A stretch of 64,000 nt of DNA from Acuticoccus sediminis (GTDB lineage Bacteria; Pseudomonadota; Alphaproteobacteria; Rhizobiales; Amorphaceae), in contig NZ_QHHQ01000001.1 of assembly GCF_003258595.1 (NCBI RefSeq), positions 1,116,001-1,180,000 on the forward strand, in the 5' to 3' direction. Each line of letters starts with the position of its first letter. The stretch's first letter is position 1. Below the pieces are notes generated by a model. The model saw only the letters and a list, made by a program, of their open reading frames with translations. It was not told the origin of the DNA and did not search any database. The position numbers and the translations under genes are program-made. This document shows, one piece after another, positions 57,631 to 64,000 of the stretch.

Positions 57631-58304
57631 ACCCTTTCCAAGACGACCGACTGCCCGATCGCGCCAGCTCACGTCGCGACGCACCGCACCTGCGATACCG
57701 ATCCGTGCTGCCGTCCCGCAGGCAATTCGACGCCCCTATGAATTGCGGCCATCCGCCGAACTCCCGCGCCGTCTCGTGCCGTTCGACCCATTATGCCGAT
57801 GTGGATCGCGGTCAGATCGAACGCGTGACACATGGGAATGCCCTCTGGCCCTCTGGCCCTCTGGCCCTCTGGCCCTCTGGCCCTCTCGCCTACATGCGCC
57901 GACGAGCCGTTAGCCCGGACTTTCCTCAGTCTGTCCTTTGCCATGGCGAATCTGGCGATGAGCAGAGCGTTCCGCTGCCGGCACACCGAGCGGCAACATT
58001 ACGGGCTCCAGGGCGACTAATGACGCCACGGTGGGCGCGGTCGAACGCATAGAGACCATGGACAATTTACTGTGGATGCAGTTCGACTCTCGGAGCAACG
58101 AGCCCGCTGGTACGAAGGCCCACCCTACGACCGCCTGACCGACAGCGGATTTCACGGCAGACATCATGCCCGGCTCGATGGAACCGGGCCACGGCCCAGC
58201 CTTCATTGCGCTCGGCGTCTGCGCGCGAGGACAACTCCCACCCTTGCCCGCCGACGATCCCCCGACCGCCGCGGCACATCCTCGCGCGCTACGGCTGAAG
58301 CCGC
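57631..58304. other. Intergenic region between tRNA-Gly and yraN
   Basis: 674 bp with no supportable gene; it contains the 8-bp array at 57841-57888. No terminator or promoter was clearly recognised. Confidence 0.5.
57841..57888. repeat. (CCCTCTGG)5 octamer array
   Basis: Five perfect copies of CCCTCTGG followed by one variant (CCCTCTCG). Purine/pyrimidine-skewed short array in non-coding DNA. Confidence 0.93.
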
Positions 58305-58781
58305 CTACCAGACGAAATCATCCGTCGGGACGAAGTCGAAGGCGTTGTCGATGTACTCGATCCGGCTGCCGCTCCAGACGAGCGCGATGTCGAACCGGAT
58401 CGTGAACGCGGCGAATGCGTCGTTGCGCGAGAGCCACTCGTCCGCGGCGCGGGACAGGCGCCGCTGCTTGCGTTCGTCGACCGCCAGAAGGCCGTCCCAC
58501 CCCTTGCGGCGAGCCTTCACCTCGACGAACGCGACGTCGCCGTCCCGCGTGGCGATGATGTCGACTTCCCCGGAACGGAGCCGAACGCGGCGGCCGATGA
58601 TGTCGTAACCGCCGCTGAGGAGGAAGAGCGCGACGCTGCGTTCCGCGTCGAGGCCGAAGTCGTAGGCGGTGACCCGCTTGCGGGACGGCGCATGGCGCCG
58701 GGGCGGCCCGACCGGCTCCGCAGCGACTTTTGTAGCTGGTCGACGTGTGCGTACGTCGATCTTCTGCTGCAGTGCAAGCAC
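58305..58781 (-). CDS. yraN: YraN family (UPF0102) endonuclease-fold protein
   Basis: 158 residues. The core has the family pattern: AYDFGLDAERSVALFLLSGGYDIIGRRVRLRSGEVDIIATRDGDVAFVEVKARR, i.e. a GxxAE-like start and an E-x-D-x10-E-x-K restriction-endonuclease-like active site (GEVDII and FVEVKAR). YraN proteins are predicted Holliday-junction-resolvase-related nucleases; function is not proven. It has a basic N-terminal extension of about 35 residues and starts with GTG behind GAGGTGG. The usual rsmI neighbour is absent; instead a heptamer array and dacA lie upstream. Confidence 0.87.
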   Translation of the reverse strand: MLALQQKIDVRTRRPATKVAAEPVGPPRRHAPSRKRVTAYDFGLDAERSVALFLLSGGYDIIGRRVRLRSGEVDIIATRDGDVAFVEVKARRKGWDGLLAVDERKQRRLSRAADEWLSRNDAFAAFTIRFDIALVWSGSRIEYIDNAFDFVPTDDFVW

Positions 58782-58843
58782 AACCCACCTCGTAAAATGC
58801 GCCTATAGGTTGCATCTGCGCATGCGCCGCGTCAAGCACCTTC

Positions 58844-58953
58844 CCGGCACCCGGCACCCGGCACCCGGCACCCGGCACCCGGCACCCGGCACCCGGCACC
58901 CGGCACCCGGCACCCGGCACCCGGCACCCGGCACCCGGCACCCGGCACCCGGC
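58844..58953. repeat. (CCGGCAC)15 heptamer array between dacA and yraN
   Basis: Fifteen perfect copies of CCGGCAC plus a 5-nt partial, beginning 13 bp after the dacA stop (read on the minus strand) and ending 62 bp before the yraN start. Same unit length and copy number as the array at 57270 but a different sequence. Confidence 0.97.
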
Positions 58954-58966
58954 TTGCAATCGACCG

Positions 58967-60619
58967 TTACGTCACGTCGGACGGAGGCTCGGTGTCGTCC
59001 TGGTTGGCCGGGAGGGCCGGGCGCGCGGGCGGGAGCGGCGGGGGACCACCGCCGACGATGGCGCCGGACAGCGGGTCCGGACGCTCCGCGTCGGCCCCGC
59101 CGAGCGAGATCGGGAAGGGCGCCGCCGGAGGTTGTGTGGTCAGGTAGGTGAGCGGGCGCTCCGGTTCCGGCTGCGGGAAGGCCTCGCGCAGCTCGGCGAC
59201 CGCCAGGGGATTGGGGATCGGGAACGCCGGCGAGGCCGTCCAGCCGTCCGGGGCGAGGGTCTGGGGGGCGCTTCCGGATGGCCCGGCGGACGTGGTGAAC
59301 GACGCGGGTGCGAGCTTCGCCCTGTCCGCGGCCTGGGGGGCCGGATCGTCCGCATTCGTCTCGGCGGTGGCGCTGGCGGCGGCGCCGGCCGTGTGCGGGC
59401 GGTCCGGGTGGAGCTGGGGGAGGAGGGTGAGCTCAACGGGCTGCCAGCCGGCGGGGACCAGCTCGGCATCGGCGAGGCGGCGCTCCGGAGGCGGTGCCGG
59501 CTCAAACGACATCGGCTCGGGGCGGGGGGCGGCGAGGAGCTCGGCCTTCAGCTGCTTCTGCGCGGCCATCTTCAGCCGGTAGGCCGCCACCTTGGCCCGC
59601 TGCGCCTCGACCGCCGCGACGGTCGCGACCGTGCCGTCGGAGTAGCGGGTGATCGGACGGCGGGCGCCGCAGACGTCGTCTCGCCGGTCGGCGGCGGTCG
59701 CGTCCACAGGATTGGCGAGCGCCTGGACGGTGCCGAGATCGAGGCGCGTCCCGCCGACCGGGCGCAGGTCGAGCCGGCCGTCGGCCTTGTCGAAGCCGTC
59801 GAGGGCGACGGACCCGCCGTCGGCCAGCGCGACGAACCCCTTCTCGAAGAGCTCGCCCGCGCGCTCGTTGCGCTCCACCGTCGTGAGCCCGCCCAGCACC
59901 ACGGCGCCGAGGCGGTGCCCGTCCCGCGTCGCCGTCGCCGCCACGTTGAAGCCGGAGGCGCAGATGAAGCCCGTCTTCATCCCGTCCGCCCCCTCGACCT
60001 GCCGCAAGAGGGCGTTGTGGTTGCGGATGTTGCGGGCGCCGAGCTGGACGCCGGTCATCGAGAAGAAGTCGGCCCGGTCCGGGAAATCGTTCGTCAGCGC
60101 CATCATCAGCACCGCGATGTCGCGCGCCGTCGTGATCTGCTTCTCGTTCGGCAGGCCGTGCGGGTTGTCGTACATCGTCGCCGTCATGCCGAGATCGGCG
60201 GCCGCCGCGTTCATCCGGTCGACGAAGCCCGCCAGCGTCCCGCCCACCGACTCGGCGAGCGCGAAGGCGATGTCGTTGGCCGACTTCGTCATCAGGATCC
60301 GCAGCGCCGTCTCGACGGTGAGGACGGTGCCGACGGGAAAGCCCATGCGGCTCGGCGGCTGCTGATTGGCCTGGGGCGAGATCTTCACCGGCGAGGTGAG
60401 CTTCAGCTCGCCCTTCTCGATCGCCTGGAAGGTCACGTAGGCCGTCATCAGCTTGGTGATCGAGGCCGGGTACCAGAGCGCCGTCGGCTCGTACTCGGAC
60501 AGGATCGTCCCGTCCGCCATGTCGAACAGAAGGTACGAACCGACCTCGGCACGGGCCGGAACGGCACGCCAGGACACCAGAGCCAGGGCGGCGACCAGGA
60601 CCAGACGGATCAGGGTCAT
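58967..60619 (-). CDS. dacA: D-alanyl-D-alanine carboxypeptidase (S11, DacA-type)
   Basis: 550-residue low-molecular-weight penicillin-binding protein that trims the terminal D-Ala of peptidoglycan stem peptides. Signal peptide to about residue 24 (VPARA-EV); S11 catalytic motifs S53-I-T-K56, S113-A-N115 and K215-T-G217. The catalytic domain and PBP5-like C-terminal domain end near residue 345; about 200 further residues are Pro/Ala-rich, longer than in E. coli DacA, and no amphipathic C-terminal anchor is evident. The ATG at 60619 follows GGGAGAG; an upstream in-frame start is not used. Confidence 0.92.
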   Translation of the reverse strand: MTLIRLVLVAALALVSWRAVPARAEVGSYLLFDMADGTILSEYEPTALWYPASITKLMTAYVTFQAIEKGELKLTSPVKISPQANQQPPSRMGFPVGTVLTVETALRILMTKSANDIAFALAESVGGTLAGFVDRMNAAAADLGMTATMYDNPHGLPNEKQITTARDIAVLMMALTNDFPDRADFFSMTGVQLGARNIRNHNALLRQVEGADGMKTGFICASGFNVAATATRDGHRLGAVVLGGLTTVERNERAGELFEKGFVALADGGSVALDGFDKADGRLDLRPVGGTRLDLGTVQALANPVDATAADRRDDVCGARRPITRYSDGTVATVAAVEAQRAKVAAYRLKMAAQKQLKAELLAAPRPEPMSFEPAPPPERRLADAELVPAGWQPVELTLLPQLHPDRPHTAGAAASATAETNADDPAPQAADRAKLAPASFTTSAGPSGSAPQTLAPDGWTASPAFPIPNPLAVAELREAFPQPEPERPLTYLTTQPPAAPFPISLGGADAERPDPLSGAIVGGGPPPLPPARPALPANQDDTEPPSDVT

Positions 60620-60751
60620 CGGACTCTCCCGCACAGATTGCGCGCGGCGCGGTCGTGACACGCCACGAAAAGAATGGCAGCCCTTGACCTGTCGCGGCTT
60701 CGACGCGCGGCGTCAATGGCCGTGCCCCTGCGGCACAGAGACAATTCAACC

Positions 60752-61030
60752 ATGGATGCAAAAATGGGCCAGGTCCAAGATCGGATTACAGAAACTCTGA
60801 CGGAGCGGTTCGCGCCCTCGCATCTGGAAGTGATCGACGAGTCCGCCCTCCACGCCGGCCATATGGGGGCGCGGCCGGAGGGAGAAACGCACTTCCGCAT
60901 CCGCATCACCGCCGAGGCGTTCCGCGACAAGTCGCGCCTGCAGCGCCACCGGATGGTCAACGAGGCGGTGGCCGCCGAACTCGCCGGCCCGGTCCACGCC
61001 CTCGCCATCAGCGCCGACGTCCCCGCCTGA
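60752..61030 (+). CDS. bolA: BolA family protein
   Basis: 92 residues of the BolA class II KH-like fold: TETLTERFAPSHLEVIDESALHAGHMGARPEGETHFRIRITAEAFRDKSRLQRHRMVNEAVAAEL, including the conserved His residues used with monothiol glutaredoxins for Fe-S binding. Roles include Fe-S trafficking and stress morphology. Start ATG at 60752, or 60764; a longer in-frame start at 60674 overlaps the region before dacA and is unlikely. Confidence 0.9.
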   Translation: MDAKMGQVQDRITETLTERFAPSHLEVIDESALHAGHMGARPEGETHFRIRITAEAFRDKSRLQRHRMVNEAVAAELAGPVHALAISADVPA

Positions 61031-61278
61031 GCCGAGCCGCCGGCAGCACCGTCGTTCGCCCGGGGCCGGTGGCCGCTGTCCACAGGATCGTTCGTCCCGC
61101 CGGCTGCCGGACCGCGATGCCGCCGCCGGACCGGCCGGCGCGCGCGCCGGGGAGCGGGTCCGCCCGGCGGAGGGGCGCCCCCCGCGACATTGCGACCGCA
61201 TGGCGGTCCCGAGCGGTCGACCCGTGGTCGGCGGCGCGTCCCGTCCCTATCTCGTCGACGCCGAGTAGGGAACGACAC

Positions 61279-62076
61279 ATGCGCGAGCGGCTCAGAGCCA
61301 TTCTTTCCACCCGGGCGTGGGAGGGCGTCATCACCGCCCTCATCATCGCCAACGCCATCACCCTGGGGCTCGAGACGAGCACGTCCGTGGTCGACGCCGT
61401 CGGACCGCTGCTCCTCGCCTTCGACAGGCTGATCCTCGCCGTCTTCGTCGTCGAGATCACCGCGCGGCTCTACGTGCATCGCTGGCGCTTCTTCGCCGAC
61501 GCCTGGAGCCTCTTCGACTTCACCGTCGTCGCGATCGCCCTCGTGCCGTCGTCCGGGCCGTTCCAGGTGCTGCGCGCGCTTCGCATCCTGCGTGTGCTGC
61601 GCCTCATCTCGGTGGTGCCGTCGCTGCGGCGCGTCGTCACCGGTCTCATCGCCGCGCTCCCGGGGATGGGCTCGATCGTCTTCCTTCTCGGCATCGTCTT
61701 CTACGTCGGCTCGGTGATGGCGACTGAGCTCTTCGGGGACCGCTTCCCGGACTGGTTCGGCTCCATCGGCCTCTCGGCCTACACGCTGTTCCAGATCATG
61801 ACGCTGGAATCGTGGTCGATGGGGATCGTCCGGCCGGTGATGGAGGCGGCACCCTACGCCTGGGTCTTCTTCGTCCCCTTCATCCTGCTGACCTCCTTCG
61901 TGGTGCTGAACCTCTTCATCGGCGTCGTGGTCTCGGCGATGCAGGAGTCGGTGGAGGAGAGCGCGGCCGACAGCCGGGCCGAGATCGTCAGGGAGGGCGA
62001 GACGGTGGCGCGGTCGATCAAGGCGATGCGCAAGGACATCGCCGAGCTGCGTGCGCTGGTGGAAAGGCGCCTCTGA
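61279..62076 (+). CDS. BacNav-type voltage-gated sodium channel
   Basis: 265-residue six-helix channel subunit. S1 around 14-32, S2-S3 around 45-90; S4 carries arginines every third residue (R99, R102, R105, R108 in QVLRALRILRVLRLI); the selectivity filter is T175-L-E177-S-W-S180, identical to the sodium-selective bacterial channels (NaChBac/NavAb: TLESW), followed by MGIVRPVMEAAPYAWVFFVPFI S6 and a C-terminal coiled coil (SIKAMRKDIAELRALVERRL) for tetramer assembly. It would admit Na+ on depolarisation and may support motility or pH/ion homeostasis. TAGGGA precedes the ATG at 61279. Confidence 0.93.
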   Translation: MRERLRAILSTRAWEGVITALIIANAITLGLETSTSVVDAVGPLLLAFDRLILAVFVVEITARLYVHRWRFFADAWSLFDFTVVAIALVPSSGPFQVLRALRILRVLRLISVVPSLRRVVTGLIAALPGMGSIVFLLGIVFYVGSVMATELFGDRFPDWFGSIGLSAYTLFQIMTLESWSMGIVRPVMEAAPYAWVFFVPFILLTSFVVLNLFIGVVVSAMQESVEESAADSRAEIVREGETVARSIKAMRKDIAELRALVERRL

Positions 62077-62085
62077 GGCGGGACG

Positions 62086-62970
62086 TCAGAGCGGCGTCCA
62101 GCCCGAGCGGTCGAGGTGGTAGCGGTCGGCGAACTGGGCGACCGGTTCGGCGAGGGCGTTGCGCAGCGCCACCTGCTCCGCGTCGCTGATGCGCCACTGC
62201 GGCTCCGGGCGGCGCAGCACGCGTCCGGCCATCCGCTGGAGCGTCGGGCGGAGCTGCTCGCGCATCTCGCGCGGGACAACCTTCCCGTAGATCCCCTTCA
62301 GCGCCCTGAGCCGGTCGAGGTGCTCGGCGCCCGCGGCGGCGTCGAGATCGGCCTTCCTCTGCTCCGCGCTGTTGAGCCGCGAGGCGGTCCCGCCGATCTC
62401 GAACGGGCTCGGCGGATCGATCTCGAGGAAGGCGCACAGCCGGGCAAGCGTCGCGGTCTTGTCCGCGGTCAGCGCCTCGAGCTGCATGATGTGGAGCCGG
62501 TCCGGCCCGAATGTCTCGCGGTAGAAGGTGGTCTGCTGCTCGAAGTCGGCGACCTGCACGAGGTGGCGGAAGAGCCGCTCGCGGTCGCCGTCGAACCAGC
62601 CCGCATTCTGCCCGTGGGCGAGGCCCGACCGGATCAGCTCGATCGGGTCGCGCACGATGTAGATGAAGCGGAAGGACAGGCCGTGCTCGGCCTCGAACGC
62701 GGCGATGCGCTCCGCGACGTTCGGAAAGTCGGGGTACTTGGCGTACTCGGTCGAGCCCTCCAGGGCGAGGCGGTGGATCGCCGGATCGTAGTCCGGCCAC
62801 AGGGCCTGGTAGCGGGACAGGCCGTCGTCCCAGCCGGGCCGGGAGAAGTACATCGGCTCCTTGGGGACGCTGCCGCAGACTTCGGGGAGGGCGGCCAGCT
62901 CGTTGAAGAGCGTGGTGGTGCCGCATTTCATGGCGCCGACGATGACGGCAAAGGATGTGGGGCCGGGCAT
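62086..62970 (-). CDS. Sulfotransferase domain protein
   Basis: 294 residues with the PAPS-binding 5'-phosphosulfate loop FAVIVGAMKCGTTTLFNEL, KEPMYFSRPGW, and the 3'-phosphate motif FRFIYIVRDPIELIRSGLAHG, matching the heparan-type/NDST-like bacterial sulfotransferases. Acceptor unknown, possibly a surface polysaccharide or lipid. The ATG at 62970 follows GGGAGG. Convergent with the sodium channel gene (9-nt gap). The next gene, a GH16 glycosidase on the other strand, also suggests polysaccharide work in this region. Confidence 0.88.
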   Translation of the reverse strand: MPGPTSFAVIVGAMKCGTTTLFNELAALPEVCGSVPKEPMYFSRPGWDDGLSRYQALWPDYDPAIHRLALEGSTEYAKYPDFPNVAERIAAFEAEHGLSFRFIYIVRDPIELIRSGLAHGQNAGWFDGDRERLFRHLVQVADFEQQTTFYRETFGPDRLHIMQLEALTADKTATLARLCAFLEIDPPSPFEIGGTASRLNSAEQRKADLDAAAGAEHLDRLRALKGIYGKVVPREMREQLRPTLQRMAGRVLRRPEPQWRISDAEQVALRNALAEPVAQFADRYHLDRSGWTPL

Positions 62971-63173
62971 CGAACGGCGCCTCCCTCTCAAAGATTACCG
63001 ATCCTTTGGGCCCGGACTTCGGCGGAAGAACGAGCCTCGCCTGGATATCATGCCACGTTCCACCCTCAACTTAACATTTGACGATGAGGGGGCCGGCGGA
63101 CCTGTGCAACGCCTTGATCGTACACTGCGCGTGGTTTGGACCGCGCCGACCCACAGTTTCCGAAGGTGCGTTC

Positions 63174-64000
63174 ATGGTCCTCGAAGCGCCGCCGTTCGAC
63201 GAAACGTTCGATTCGCTCGACACCGACATCTGGTACGTCTCGAGCTATACCAACGCCGACTCCTACATCGACACCTCGTGGTCGCCGAACAACGCGATCA
63301 TCCATGACGAGGGGGTGCTCGAACTCCTCCTCGAAAAGGAGAGCCGCGGCGGCAAGCCGTACACCGGGGCGGAGATCCAGACCTACGACTTCTACGGCTA
63401 CGGCCGCTACGAGGTCACGATGCAGGCCTCGGGGGAGGAGGGCGTCAACTCATCCTTCTTCACCTACACCGGCGATCATCTGGGCGACGACTGGAACGAG
63501 ATCGACATCGAGATCTACGGCCTCGACCCGACGAAGCTGCACGTCGCCTACCATAACGACGGCGAGACGTTCGAGCAGGAGATCGACCTCGGCTTCGACG
63601 CGTCCGAGGGGATGCACACCTACGCGTTCGAATGGCGGCCGGACAGCGTGTCCTGGTACGTCGACGGCGAGCTGGTCCTCGTCGAGGAGGCGACCATCGC
63701 CCCTGTGCCGGACGTCGAGGGCCGCATCATGGCGAGCATCTGGACGGGCTGGAACTCCCACCTCGGCGAGCCGACCTTCGAGACCTCGACCAGCGCCTAC
63801 TACGACGAGATCTCCTTTACGCCCTTCACCGACATCGAGCAGCCGCCCGCGCCGCCGCTGATCGGCGACTTCGCGGTCCAGCTCGTCAATACGGACACCG
63901 ACGAGATCGTCGCCTACCTGCAGGACGGGATGACGATCGACCGCGACCTGTTCGGCGACGCCAACCTCACCGTCAACGTCATCGCCTACGACCGCGACCT
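63174..64000 (+). CDS. GH16-family glycoside hydrolase (3' end outside window)
   Basis: At least 275 residues, still open at 64000. Residues about 8-225 are a GH16 jelly-roll (laminarinase/licheninase/agarase clan): FDETFDSLDTDIWYVSSY start, AEIQTYDFYGYGRYEVTMQAS, the catalytic E-I-D-I-E in DDWNEIDIEIYGLDP, HTYAFEWRPDSVSWYVDGELV and YYDEISFTPF. It probably cuts a beta-glucan or related polysaccharide. There is no N-terminal signal peptide, and a further domain starts at about 230 (LIGDFAVQLVNTDTDEIVAYL), which fits the modular type I secreted exopolysaccharide-processing enzymes; the C-terminus needed to confirm this is missing. Confidence 0.87.
   Translation, partial: MVLEAPPFDETFDSLDTDIWYVSSYTNADSYIDTSWSPNNAIIHDEGVLELLLEKESRGGKPYTGAEIQTYDFYGYGRYEVTMQASGEEGVNSSFFTYTGDHLGDDWNEIDIEIYGLDPTKLHVAYHNDGETFEQEIDLGFDASEGMHTYAFEWRPDSVSWYVDGELVLVEEATIAPVPDVEGRIMASIWTGWNSHLGEPTFETSTSAYYDEISFTPFTDIEQPPAPPLIGDFAVQLVNTDTDEIVAYLQDGMTIDRDLFGDANLTVNVIAYDRD

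Noticed and set aside
56756-57631. Minus-strand frames with GVGRRAS repeats
   Set aside because: The peptide repeat is only the heptamer array read in frame, and the frame also crosses the tRNA.
57483-58052. 189-residue plus-strand open frame
   Set aside because: It translates the tRNA-Gly gene (SSVVERKLPKLDVVGSIPIARSNPF is a typical tRNA read-through peptide) and a tandem array; no protein family.
57270-58953. CRISPR array
   Set aside because: Units are 7-8 bp in direct contact with no spacers, and there are no cas genes.
58318-58959. 213-residue minus-strand frame with GAGCRVP repeats
   Set aside because: It is the CCGGCAC array plus an out-of-frame reading of yraN.

Overview
The window is high-GC, densely coded bacterial DNA. 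The gene families (FixL/FixK-type regulators, alphaproteobacterial-style cyclase-TPR protein, host-attachment protein, RbbA-type exporter) suggest an alphaproteobacterium, probably in or near the Hyphomicrobiales (Rhizobiales). This is inference; there is no rRNA or species marker here. No phage, insertion sequence, integrase or CRISPR array was seen, so it reads as chromosome.

Layout. (1) 0-3 kb: a phosphate acetyltransferase - acetate kinase - FabI operon. (2) 3-10 kb: a LysR-controlled nutrient module with M28 peptidase, a polar amino-acid type ABC importer, a ureohydrolase with an altered metal motif and an M20 amidohydrolase. (3) 10-14 kb: DUF305 protein, secreted beta-propeller, ECF sigma factor and anti-sigma factor, then a sulfotransferase. 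(4) 14.5-21 kb: a TetR regulator, then an unusual cassette of adenylyl cyclase-TPR protein, PAP2/haloperoxidase-fold enzyme with an N-terminal (LGS)14 tract, and a leaderless subtilisin-like protease. (5) 21-29 kb: hemN, tex, an alpha/beta hydrolase, a flavin monooxygenase and an Old Yellow Enzyme. (6) 29-56 kb: a long stress and low-oxygen block with a GroEL paralog, ChaB, PhaC-like hydrolase, NUDIX hydrolase, phosphoribosyltransferase, erythromycin-esterase-like protein, FtsH paralog, host-attachment protein, glucokinase, an ABC membrane protein without ATPase, universal stress protein, flavodoxin, a HAD-ATPase fusion, PEP synthase, PfkB, an HlyD-RbbA-YhhJ exporter, a FixK-like Crp/Fnr regulator, a response regulator, a triple-BON protein and a FixL-like hybrid kinase. 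(7) 56-59 kb: little coding, four different short tandem-repeat arrays and a tRNA-Gly(CCC). (8) 58-64 kb: yraN, a D-Ala-D-Ala carboxypeptidase, bolA, a BacNav-type sodium channel, a second sulfotransferase and the start of a GH16 glycosidase.

The main result is a probable low-oxygen regulon. Six perfect palindromes of the form TTGA(T/C)-N4-(A/G)TCAA and three with one mismatch lie in intergenic DNA, most of them 55-106 nt before the start codons of hemN, groEL, ftsH, the host-attachment gene, glk, usp, ppsA, pfkB and the BON gene; the pfkB box could also serve the exporter. A matching regulator (FNR-type E-xx-SR recognition helix, no Fe-S cysteines, hence FixK-like) and a sensor kinase whose PAS domain keeps the FixL haem histidine and distal arginine with the same 20-residue spacing are encoded in the same block. 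The module would link oxygen sensing to anaerobic haem synthesis, fermentative ATP production (glk, pfkB, ppsA, pta-ackA), protein quality control and stress proteins. Boundaries, products and sites were read by eye from the sequence; no database search was run.
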